From Collinsella aerofaciens (lineage in GTDB: Bacteria > Actinomycetota > Coriobacteriia > Coriobacteriales > Coriobacteriaceae), in assembly GCA_008671285.1 (NCBI GenBank), contig RPYR01000086.1, positions 1 to 8,634 of the forward strand: a DNA stretch of 8,634 nucleotides. Direction: 5' to 3'. The translations under genes were made by a program, and so were the position numbers. Positions 1 to 6,996 of this stretch are shown here, one piece after another. The notes under the pieces are model-generated. The model saw only the letters and a list, made by a program, of their open reading frames with translations, did no database searches and was not told the origin of the DNA. Each line of letters starts with the position of its first letter. The stretch's first letter is position 1.

Positions 1-1128
<1,128 letters not shown>

Positions 1129-1148
1129 GCCGCCCGAGTGCCCTTACG

Positions 1149-1207
1149 GGGCGCGCCGGGCGGACCGCAGGGCATGGGGATGATCCTGCGGCCCGCCCGG
1201 CGCGCCC
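1149..1207. repeat. Long GC-rich hairpin between rmlB and rmlC-rmlD
   Basis: Two 23-nt arms (1149-1171 and 1185-1207) are inverted complements with a single A-C mismatch and enclose a 13-nt loop. The left arm begins GGGCGCGCCGGG and the right arm ends CCCGGCGCGCCC. No T-tract follows on either strand, so this is not a standard intrinsic terminator. It lies 21 nt past the rmlB stop and ends 20 nt before the AGGAG of the next gene. It could protect the rmlB 3' end, attenuate, or be a dispersed palindromic repeat. The structure is seen directly; the role is not known. Confidence 0.85.
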
Positions 1208-1227
1208 GCAACCTGAACATCGTCGAT

Positions 1228-1232
1228 AGGAG
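1228..1232 (+). promoter_or_regulatory. Ribosome binding site of rmlC-rmlD
   Basis: AGGAG lies 10 nt before the ATG at 1243. It supports that start over the GTG at 1138 in the same frame, which would place the hairpin arms inside the coding region and add 35 low-complexity Arg/Gly/Pro residues. Confidence 0.75.
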
Positions 1233-1242
1233 CTTTTCCCAC

Positions 1243-2697
1243 ATGGCAGACATCGCATTCGAGAAGGACCTCTCCGTCGCCGAGACCGGCATCGAGGGCC
1301 TCAAGGTCGTCGACCTCGCCGTCCACGGCGACTCGCGCGGCTGGTTCAAGGAGAACTGGCAGCGCGCCAAGATGTGCGCGCTCGGCATCCCCGACCTCCG
1401 CGTCGTCCAGAACAACATCTCCTACAACGACAGCCGCGGCGTCACCCGCGGCATCCACGCGGAGCCCTGGGACAAGTTCATCTCCGTCGCCCGCGGCTCG
1501 GTCTTCGGCGCATGGGTGGACCTGCGCGAGGGAAGCGAGACCTTCGGCAAGGTGTTCACGACCGTTCTGGATCCCAGTAAGGCCATCTACGTCCCGCGCG
1601 GCGTGGGCAACTCCTTCCAGGCCCTGGAGGACGGCACCGCCTACACCTACCTGGTGGACGCCCACTGGTCCCTCGAGCTGAAGAGGACGTACACCTTCGT
1701 GAACCTCGCCGACCCCGAGCTCGCCATCGAGTGGCCGATCCCTCTCGACGAGGCCACGGTCTCCGAGGCCGACCTCAACCACCCGTACCTCAAGGACGTC
1801 GTCCCCATGGCGCCGAAGCGCACCCTCGTCACCGGCTGCGACGGCCAGCTGGGCCGCGCGGTGCGCGCGCTGGCGGAGGAGCGCGGCGTCGCCAAGGACT
1901 TCGACTTCTGCGACATCGACACCTTCGACATGTCCGACCCGGCGGCCTACTCGAAATACGACTGGTCGCTCTACGGCACCGTCATCAACTGCGGCGCCTA
2001 CACGGCGGTCGACAGGGCGGAGACCCCCGAGGGCCGCGTGACCGCCTGGAGGGCCAACGCGACCGGCCCCGCCCTCCTCGCCCGCACCTGCGCCGGGCAC
2101 GGGATCACGCTGGTCCACGTGAGCTCCGACTACGTCTTCGACGGCACCGCCGAGGTGCATGACGAGGAGGAGCCCCTCAGCCCGCTGTCCGTCTACGGCC
2201 AGACCAAGGCCGCCGGCGACATCGCCGTGGCCGGCTGCCCGCGCCACTACATCATGCGCAGCTCCTGGGTCATCGGCGAGGGGCACAACTTCGTGAAGAC
2301 CATGAGGGGGCTCTCCGACCGCGTCGCCGACCCGGAGGATAAGCTCACGCAGGTCACGGTCGTTGACGACCAGCTGGGCCGCCTGACCTTCACGCGCGAC
2401 ATGGCCGAGGCCATCTTCCACGTGCTGGGGACGCACGCCCCCTACGGCACCTACGACTGCACCGGCTCCGGCGCCGTCAAGTCCTGGGCCGATATCGCCC
2501 GCGCCGTCTTCGAGGCCGCCAACGGCAACGGGGACAGGGTCGTGCCGGTATCGACCGCCGACTACTACGCGAGCGCCGAGGGCCCCGTCGCCCCGCGCCC
2601 GGTCCACTCCGCGCTCGACCTGTCCAGGCTCGAGGCTGCCGGCTTCCACATGCCCGACTGGGAGGAAGAGCTGGGGGAGTACATCAAGACGCTCTAG
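1243..2697 (+). CDS. Fused dTDP-4-dehydrorhamnose 3,5-epimerase / dTDP-4-dehydrorhamnose reductase (RmlC-RmlD)
   Basis: This 484-aa protein appears to combine the last two steps of dTDP-L-rhamnose synthesis. Residues 1 to about 185 form an RmlC-type cupin: RGIHAEPWDK carries the likely catalytic His72 and Lys78, the Tyr region is AYTYLVDAHW (Y134/Y136), and DPELAIEWP supplies Asp157, which would pair with His72. Residues from about 193 form RmlD, an NAD(P)H-dependent reductase: nucleotide motif TGCDGQLG, YTAVDRAE, SSDYVFDG, the YxxxK pair in YGQTK (Y318, K322), and RSSWVIGEG. In the RmlC half the usual second His of the HGF segment is replaced (GVGNSF) and the loop between His72 and Lys78 is short, so epimerase activity is likely but not certain. 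The ATG at 1243 follows AGGAG and gives MADIAFEKD. The gene sits with rmlB and has the same GC-rich codon use. Such fusions occur in other gut actinobacteria, as I recall. Confidence 0.9.
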   Translation: MADIAFEKDLSVAETGIEGLKVVDLAVHGDSRGWFKENWQRAKMCALGIPDLRVVQNNISYNDSRGVTRGIHAEPWDKFISVARGSVFGAWVDLREGSETFGKVFTTVLDPSKAIYVPRGVGNSFQALEDGTAYTYLVDAHWSLELKRTYTFVNLADPELAIEWPIPLDEATVSEADLNHPYLKDVVPMAPKRTLVTGCDGQLGRAVRALAEERGVAKDFDFCDIDTFDMSDPAAYSKYDWSLYGTVINCGAYTAVDRAETPEGRVTAWRANATGPALLARTCAGHGITLVHVSSDYVFDGTAEVHDEEEPLSPLSVYGQTKAAGDIAVAGCPRHYIMRSSWVIGEGHNFVKTMRGLSDRVADPEDKLTQVTVVDDQLGRLTFTRDMAEAIFHVLGTHAPYGTYDCTGSGAVKSWADIARAVFEAANGNGDRVVPVSTADYYASAEGPVAPRPVHSALDLSRLEAAGFHMPDWEEELGEYIKTL

Positions 2698-2719
2698 GCG
2701 CTATTAACTTTTCGAGAGT

Positions 2720-2749
2720 AAAAGCCGCCGTTCTTTAACGGCGGCTTTT
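2720..2749. terminator. Intrinsic terminator between convergent rmlC-rmlD and the glycosyltransferase
   Basis: A perfect 13-bp stem (arms 2720-2732 and 2737-2749, AAAAGCCGCCGTT and its complement) closes a 4-nt CTTT loop. TTTT ends the right arm on the plus strand and also appears on the minus strand, so it can serve both converging genes. It starts 22 nt after the rmlC-rmlD stop and lies about 50 nt past the end of the glycosyltransferase. Confidence 0.92.
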
Positions 2750-2799
2750 CTTGTTGGTGGCTATCTGCGCAGTGGTGCCAATAGTATTTTGCGGAAGAT

Positions 2800-3771
2800 C
2801 TACCTCTCGCTTGGCTTGGAAGTAGGGTGGCCGGGCTGGTCGTCGTAGGCGTATTTGCTGTACACGTTGACCTCCCACTGCTTTTTTTCGACCTTTGCTA
2901 CAGAATCTAGGATGAAGCCGGTCGCAAGGCTCAGGCCGCACAGGAACATAAACGAGGCGGCGAGCATAGCGGTGGGGAAGCGCGGGACGAGGCCGGTCTG
3001 GAAATATTCGACAACGATGGGCATGCCCAGGGCGAGGCCGAATACCGCGAACAGAAGCGCTACGAGGCTGAAGAACTTCAGCGGGCGGTAGTCCTTGAAC
3101 AGCGTGCCGATCATTGCAACGACTTTAATGCCGTCGCTAACGGTATTGAGCTTGGACTTGGAACCTTCCGGACGGTCGCGGTACTCGATGGGCACATCTT
3201 TGATGCGCCAGCGGTGGTCGACGGCGTGGATCGAGAGCTCGGTTTCGATCTGAAAGCCCTCGGAAAGCACTGGGAAGGTTTTAACGAACGGGCGGCTCAT
3301 GGCGCGGTAGCCGGTCATGACGTCATCGAAGCTGTAGCCATAGATCCACTTGATCATGGCACGGACCAGATTGTTGCCAAAGCCGTGGAAGGCGCGCTTG
3401 TTTTCCTCGGCGTAGGTGCCGTTTGAAAGGCGATCGCCTACGGTCATGTCGGCCGTACCGTTAAGGATGGGCTCGCAGAGGGCCTTGGCCGCCTCGGCGG
3501 GGTAGGTGTCGTCGCCGTCGACCATCAGGTAGCAATCGGCGTCGATGTCGCGAAACATCTGGCGGCATACGTTGCCCTTTCCCTGACGGGGCTCAAAGCG
3601 GACCGTGGCGCCGTGCTCGGTGGCGATGCGTGAGGTATCGTCCGACGAGTTGTTGTCATAGACATAGACCGTCGCTTGCGGAAGCTCGCGGTGAAAGTCG
3701 TCGATGACTTTGCCGATCGTGGGCGCTTCGTTGTAGCAGGGGATGATGACGGCGATGGATTCAGAATTCAC
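2800..3771 (-). CDS. Membrane-anchored family 2 glycosyltransferase (GtrB/DPM1-like)
   Basis: This 323-aa enzyme probably moves a sugar from a nucleotide donor to a polyprenyl phosphate on the inner face of the membrane. Residues 1 to about 225 are a GT2 (GT-A) fold: IIPCYNE (9-15), DNNSSDDT (39-46) and the metal-binding DGDDTYP (85-91), with an EGFQIETEL acceptor-region motif further on. Two membrane helices follow at about 232-254 and 267-289, then a polar cytoplasmic tail. This layout matches bacterial dolichol-phosphate-mannose-synthase-like enzymes that make polyprenyl-phosphate sugars. The start is GTG at 3771, preceded by AAGGAG with a 6-nt spacer. It is divergent from the ABC exporter genes and convergent with the rml genes, so it likely adds a side-group sugar to the same glycan. 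The donor sugar cannot be read from the sequence. Confidence 0.88.
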   Translation of the reverse strand: MNSESIAVIIPCYNEAPTIGKVIDDFHRELPQATVYVYDNNSSDDTSRIATEHGATVRFEPRQGKGNVCRQMFRDIDADCYLMVDGDDTYPAEAAKALCEPILNGTADMTVGDRLSNGTYAEENKRAFHGFGNNLVRAMIKWIYGYSFDDVMTGYRAMSRPFVKTFPVLSEGFQIETELSIHAVDHRWRIKDVPIEYRDRPEGSKSKLNTVSDGIKVVAMIGTLFKDYRPLKFFSLVALLFAVFGLALGMPIVVEYFQTGLVPRFPTAMLAASFMFLCGLSLATGFILDSVAKVEKKQWEVNVYSKYAYDDQPGHPTSKPSER

Positions 3772-3801
3772 TCAATGCTCCTTATACGTTCAATCCTTGA
3801 A

Positions 3802-3807
3802 AGTATA
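3802..3807 (-). promoter_or_regulatory. Candidate -10 box of the glycosyltransferase gene
   Basis: TATACT on the minus strand lies 30 nt before the GTG start. The -35 side is weak (TTAGGA-like at a 17-18 nt spacing). The same 7-mer CTATACT recurs in the divergent promoter of the exporter operon. Confidence 0.45.
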
Positions 3808-3886
3808 GCCGTTTGGGCTTGGCATCCTAAGATGTGGGTTAGTTCTCCAGTTTTGTTGCGCGAATCGTTTGCATGGCCGCCGGGTC

Positions 3887-3892
3887 TATACT
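3887..3892 (+). promoter_or_regulatory. Candidate -10 box of the ABC exporter operon
   Basis: TATACT in the context GGGTCTATACTG lies about 40 nt before the permease start. No good -35 box is visible at 16-18 nt. This promoter falls inside an upstream in-frame extension of the permease (ATG at 3869), which argues against using that earlier start. Confidence 0.45.
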
Positions 3893-3916
3893 GTTCGTTT
3901 GTCAACGATTACGAGT

Positions 3917-3923
3917 AAAGGAG
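3917..3923 (+). promoter_or_regulatory. Ribosome binding site of the permease gene
   Basis: AAAGGAG, 8 nt ahead of the GTG at 3932, is a near-ideal Shine-Dalgarno sequence. It decides the start against the in-frame ATG at 3869. Confidence 0.8.
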
Positions 3924-3931
3924 TTGCATCC

Positions 3932-4777
3932 GTGTCGGATCAGACAAAGCAACAAGAAACTCGCAGTCTGCCTGCGACGTTTGCTAAGAACGAATTTGAG
4001 AAGGACGCGTTTATCCTTCGTCAGCTGGTTACCAAGGATTTTAAGATCAAGTATCGCCGTAGCGTTCTGGGCGTCGCATGGTCGGTGCTCAACCCGCTGC
4101 TGATGATGATCGTCATGGCCATCGTGTTCTCGACGATTTTTGGCCAGGGCCGCAATGGCTCAATGACGCCCGAGATGTACCCGCTGTACTTGATCGTGGG
4201 TAACATTACCTTTGCCGTCATGTCTGAGTCTACTAACCAGGCCCTGACGTCGATCGTGGGCGCTGCCCCTCTGCTCAAGAAGGTTAAGGTGCACCGCTGG
4301 GTTTTCCCGGTGCAGAAGGTGCTCTTCTCGCTGGTCAACTTTGCCTTCTCGCTGGTCGCCGTCGCCATCGTCATGCTGTGGTTCCGCGTTATGCCTTCTT
4401 GGCACCTTATTCTGCTGCCGGTTTGCCTGCTGCTGCTTATGTGCTTCTGCATGGGCCTGGGCATGATGCTCTCTGCCCTTACGGTCTTCTTCCGCGACGT
4501 TATGCATCTGTGGAGCGTCGTCATTACGGCGTGGACTTACATTACGCCCATCTTCTGGACGACTGACTATATTGCGCAAATGCCGCATCTCGTGCGTATC
4601 TTGATGTATGCGAACCCCATGTTCAACTACCTGCAGTTTATGCGCGATATCTTCCTGTTCCAGACTACGCCCTCGCTTATGACGTTTGGTATGTGCGTTG
4701 CCTGGGCGGTTCTTGCGCTTATTATTGGCTATACCGTGTTCCATAAGTCCGAGCGCAAGTTCATCCTCTACATCTAA
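3932..4777 (+). CDS. ABC-2 type polysaccharide export permease (Wzm/TagG-like)
   Basis: This is the membrane subunit of an ABC exporter for a finished, lipid-linked polysaccharide or teichoic acid-like polymer. It is 281 aa from the GTG start, a usual length for the family. An amphipathic N-terminal stretch ends in RQLVTKDFKIKYRRSVLG, the conserved entry motif, followed by about six hydrophobic segments: roughly residues 49-70, the YPLYLIVGNITFAVM region, the VFPVQKVLFSLV to AIVMLWF region, the LILLPVCLLLLM region, the VVITAWTYITPIFW region, and the C-terminal MCVAWAVLALIIGYTVF. It ends KFILYI, which resembles other Wzm proteins. The ATPase gene starts 11 nt after the stop, and its ribosome binding site overlaps this stop codon. 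The nearby rml genes suggest that the cargo contains rhamnose; that is an inference. Confidence 0.92.
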   Translation: MSDQTKQQETRSLPATFAKNEFEKDAFILRQLVTKDFKIKYRRSVLGVAWSVLNPLLMMIVMAIVFSTIFGQGRNGSMTPEMYPLYLIVGNITFAVMSESTNQALTSIVGAAPLLKKVKVHRWVFPVQKVLFSLVNFAFSLVAVAIVMLWFRVMPSWHLILLPVCLLLLMCFCMGLGMMLSALTVFFRDVMHLWSVVITAWTYITPIFWTTDYIAQMPHLVRILMYANPMFNYLQFMRDIFLFQTTPSLMTFGMCVAWAVLALIIGYTVFHKSERKFILYI

Positions 4778-4781
4778 GGAG
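4776..4781 (+). promoter_or_regulatory. Ribosome binding site of the exporter ATPase, overlapping the permease stop
   Basis: AAGGAG begins within the TAA stop of the permease and lies 7 nt before ATG 4789. The alternative GTG at 4786 would leave only 4 nt, so ATG is preferred. The arrangement indicates translational coupling of the two exporter subunits. Confidence 0.75.
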
Positions 4782-4788
4782 TGCTGTG

Positions 4789-5556
4789 ATGACTGAATCT
4801 GTTGTTGATTACAGCGAGCAGCCTCTGGCTGTCGAGGTCGACGACGTCACCATGATCTTTAACATGGCGTCCGAGTCGCTGACCAACCTCAAGGAGTACT
4901 TCATTAAGCTTGCCAAGCACGAGCTGTTCTTTGAGGAGTTTAGGGCGCTTAAGCACATCTCGTTTGATATTCATCGCGGCGAGGTTGTGGGTCTGGTCGG
5001 CACCAATGGCTCCGGCAAGTCTACGATGCTCAAGATTATCGCTGGCGTGCTTGAGCCTAGCGAGGGCAGCGTTAAGGTGCACGGCAATATCGCACCGTTG
5101 ATTGAGCTTGGTGCCGGCTTTGACCCCGAGCTGACTGCCCGTGAGAACATATATCTGAACGGCGCCCTGCTTGGCTATACCAAGGAGTTCATCGACGCCA
5201 ACTTTGACGGCATTATCGAGTTCGCTGAGCTGCAGAACTTTGTCGATATGCCGCTTAAGAACTTCTCCTCGGGCATGGTGGCGCGTATCGCCTTTGCAAT
5301 CGCGACGATTACCGAGCCCGATATTCTGATCGTTGACGAGACGCTGTCCGTCGGTGATGTGTTCTTCCAGCAGAAGTGCGAGGCCCGCATCCAGCACTTT
5401 ATCCAGAGCGGCGACGTGACGGTTCTGTTCGTTTCGCACTCTATGGAGCAGGTTGAGCGCATCTGCCAGCGTGCCGTTTGGATTGAGAAGGGTGACCTTC
5501 GCATGGACGGCCCGGTTGATGAGGTCTGCAAGGCGTATCGCGAGCAGTTCAACTAG
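4789..5556 (+). CDS. ABC polysaccharide exporter ATPase (Wzt/TagH-like)
   Basis: This 255-aa nucleotide-binding subunit powers the permease encoded just upstream. In order it shows the family-specific N-terminal segment before the ABC core (DVTMIFNMASESLTNLKEY), Walker A GTNGSGKST (71-79, Lys77), the IELGAGFDPELTARENIYLNG stretch typical of polysaccharide exporters, a signature region NFSSGMVARIAFAIA starting at residue 158, Walker B ILIVDE (Asp183, Glu184), the D-loop SVGD, and the H-loop SHS (His217). It ends soon after the ABC core and has no C-terminal carbohydrate-binding domain, unlike O9a-type Wzt. Export is therefore probably coupled to a lipid carrier without recognition of a terminal sugar cap. 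The ATG at 4789 is the best start. Confidence 0.94.
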   Translation: MTESVVDYSEQPLAVEVDDVTMIFNMASESLTNLKEYFIKLAKHELFFEEFRALKHISFDIHRGEVVGLVGTNGSGKSTMLKIIAGVLEPSEGSVKVHGNIAPLIELGAGFDPELTARENIYLNGALLGYTKEFIDANFDGIIEFAELQNFVDMPLKNFSSGMVARIAFAIATITEPDILIVDETLSVGDVFFQQKCEARIQHFIQSGDVTVLFVSHSMEQVERICQRAVWIEKGDLRMDGPVDEVCKAYREQFN

Positions 5557-5558
5557 GT

Positions 5559-5564
5559 TATAAT
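5559..5564 (+). promoter_or_regulatory. Candidate -10 box of the tRNA-Arg gene
   Basis: A consensus TATAAT lies 2 nt after the stop of the exporter ATPase gene and 46 nt before the tRNA. No good -35 box is visible in the end of the ATPase gene. No terminator separates the ATPase gene from the tRNA, so read-through from the exporter operon into the tRNA is also possible. Confidence 0.5.
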
Positions 5565-5610
5565 TACTTGTGCCTGACAGGCTTGCGCTTGCTTGGGCGT
5601 GCGGCTATTT

Positions 5611-5687
5611 GCTCCATTAGCTCAGTTGGATAGAGCAGGGGAATTCTAATCCCAAGGTCGACGGTTCGAATCCGCCATGGAGCACCA
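5611..5687 (+). tRNA. tRNA-Arg (anticodon UCU), CCA encoded
   Basis: The 77-nt cloverleaf has a perfect 7-bp acceptor stem (GCTCCAT/ATGGAGC), D arm GCTC-AGTTGGATA-GAGC, anticodon loop ATTCTAA with TCT at 5645-5647, a 5-nt variable loop, T loop TTCGAAT and a 3' ACCA. Two stem positions do not pair: the first pair of the anticodon stem (G-A) and the second pair of the T stem (A-C). The gene decodes AGA, and possibly AGG. Confidence 0.95.
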
Positions 5688-5696
5688 TCGTTTATT

Positions 5697-5728
5697 AAGC
5701 CCAGACCGCTTGGTGGTCTGGGCTTTTT
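5697..5728 (+). terminator. Intrinsic terminator of the tRNA-Arg gene
   Basis: A perfect 11-bp stem (AAGCCCAGACC at 5697-5707 with 5715-5725) and a 7-nt loop are followed by a run of five T (5724-5728). It begins 9 nt after the CCA end of the tRNA. Confidence 0.93.
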
Positions 5729-5955
5729 CACATGCCGGTGTTCTTTGTTCTTGCCGGGTATACGTTTAGGCCGAAGCCGTGGCGTGAGCTGCTATTGTGC
5801 TGCTGATGTGGATTGGTTATACGGCGCGCCAAAGGGGGCTGGAGCCGAGCGTGAGCAAGCCTCTGCTTATGACGCTGCCAGCATCGTGGTTCTTCGCGTC
5901 AATCGTACGCTGTGCCTGCGATATTGGATTGGCGTACGTGATCAAGAAGGCGTAA
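5726..5955 (+). pseudogene. Remnant of a membrane acyltransferase (acyltransferase 3 family)
   Basis: Two short pieces of what looks like one membrane protein survive in different frames. From 5726 the frame reads FHMPVFFVLAGYTF and then RPKPWREL, and stops at TGA 5804-5806. FHMPxFFxxxGY is the hallmark N-terminal motif of acyltransferase 3 / fucose-4-O-acetylase-like proteins. From 5788 a second frame reads AAIVLLMWIGYTAR, then a polar loop, then LPASWFFASIVRC and GLAYVIKKA, with a stop at 5953-5955. This looks like the last membrane segments and C-terminus. The family is usually 300 aa or more, so most of the gene is missing and the pieces are out of frame. The left break falls inside the T-tract of the tRNA terminator. 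The gene may once have acetylated a surface glycan. Recognition is by eye only; chance similarity cannot be excluded. Confidence 0.5.
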
Positions 5956-5990
5956 CAAAAGCGGGGAGGACCAACTTGGCCCTCCCCGCT
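5956..5990 (-). terminator. Intrinsic terminator of the two-gene unit
   Basis: A 10-bp stem (5960-5969 AGCGGGGAGG with 5981-5990) is extended after one mismatch by CCA/TGG around an ACT loop. On the minus strand it is followed by TTTTGTTAC. It starts right after the stop of the ATPase gene (5995-5997). Confidence 0.85.
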
Positions 5991-5994
5991 GTAT

Positions 5995-6996
5995 CTAGTC
6001 TGCCTTCAGGCACTCGGGCAAGACGTTTGCAACTGCATTCATCGCCTGCGGCCTCAGGTACTGCTCATTGAGCTTTACCTTTCTGTAGGCGTAGCGAGTG
6101 TCTGCCGAGTATTTGATCAACACATCGGTGAAGAACCGCTCCCAGCTCAGGTAGTCGCGGCTTTCGATATAGCTTGAGGGATCCTCGAGGATTTTTAAGA
6201 TATCGTTACTGGGAATGAGGCCAGATTGCAGGAGTGTCCACTCGAATGATTCGGGGAGGAACAAGCGTACGTTCTTGTAAACGCGCTGTCCGAGCACCTT
6301 TTCGATGTAGGGACCAAATGCTGCTCCGTCTCCAATAGCAAGGATGTTTTGCTCGGGACATTCGTGAATCGTACGTTTTAGATTCGCAACGCCGGTGGCG
6401 GTATAGCAGGGGATCCCGAGTCGGTTGCAAAGAGCGTCGTAGAATTGATAGCCAGATTTGCTATCCTCGACAACTACGGCGTCGGGTACCTCGAATCCAA
6501 CATTTAGATCCTGATACAGCATACTTGCCGTGTGGTCATATAGCGGCTTGGTCACCGAGTAGAAGCGCCTGTCGCTCTTGCGGCCATTGATTGTTTTACT
6601 TGTCGTGTTGACTAGCTTCAGGATCTCATCAACGCTGTAGGGGAGCTCGTTGGCATCGCGACGAGATATCAGAACAAAATAGTTGGACGAGCCGTTGACG
6701 GCTTTGGCGAAGTCCTTTGAGTAGATAAACTCGTTACCCTCATCTAGAAAGACGATTGAATCTTCGATGATCGATAGCTCGCGCTCCCAGCGTCTGCCGG
6801 AAAGCGTTTCGCAAGGCACGTCGCAACTGAGTGCAACGCCGCTTTCCGGTCCTCGGTCGTTGTAGTCGCGAATCATCGAGATGAGCGTCGTTTTACCCGT
6901 GCCGCTGTTGCCGCGTATAAAGGAAATATTGCGCTTAAACGTGAGTGTGTATTTGACCTTTGCACGCTCTACGACAACGGTATGCGTTCCCTTCAT
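5995..6996 (-). CDS. P-loop ATPase of unknown function, partner of the DUF4869-like protein
   Basis: I do not recognise a characterised homologue. The 333-aa protein begins with a short beta-rich lead, then Walker A GNSGTGKTT (residues 29-37, Lys35) and a hydrophobic strand ending in an acidic pair, SIVFLDE (Walker B, Asp85-Glu86). A strand ending in LISRR (109-113) stands where a sensor residue is often found. No ABC signature and no obvious arginine-finger motif are visible. The C-terminal half holds AVVVEDSKSGYQFYDAL (Glu177) and ILAIGDGAAFG (Asp223), two strand-plus-acid motifs whose order and spacing recall a TOPRIM fold, though the usual DxD is not intact. It has no signal peptide or membrane segment, so it should be cytoplasmic. 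Its ATG shares one base with the stop of the upstream gene (TAATG), so the two proteins are probably made together. Similar ATPases in gut Firmicutes are, as I recall, sometimes mislabelled as translation initiation factor 2. Confidence 0.8.
   Translation of the reverse strand: MKGTHTVVVERAKVKYTLTFKRNISFIRGNSGTGKTTLISMIRDYNDRGPESGVALSCDVPCETLSGRRWERELSIIEDSIVFLDEGNEFIYSKDFAKAVNGSSNYFVLISRRDANELPYSVDEILKLVNTTSKTINGRKSDRRFYSVTKPLYDHTASMLYQDLNVGFEVPDAVVVEDSKSGYQFYDALCNRLGIPCYTATGVANLKRTIHECPEQNILAIGDGAAFGPYIEKVLGQRVYKNVRLFLPESFEWTLLQSGLIPSNDILKILEDPSSYIESRDYLSWERFFTDVLIKYSADTRYAYRKVKLNEQYLRPQAMNAVANVLPECLKAD

Noticed and set aside
1138..1242. N-terminal extension of rmlC-rmlD from GTG 1138
   Set aside because: It would translate the hairpin into an Arg/Gly/Pro-rich stretch with no family counterpart, and the AGGAG before ATG 1243 supports the shorter form.
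3869..3931. Upstream ATG start for the permease
   Set aside because: It has no ribosome binding site and overlaps the likely -10 box. GTG 3932 has AAAGGAG at an ideal distance.
5745..6071. 108-aa plus-strand open frame between the tRNA and the ATPase gene
   Set aside because: It runs through the terminator and into the antisense of the ATPase gene. The membrane-protein signal lies in the other two frames.
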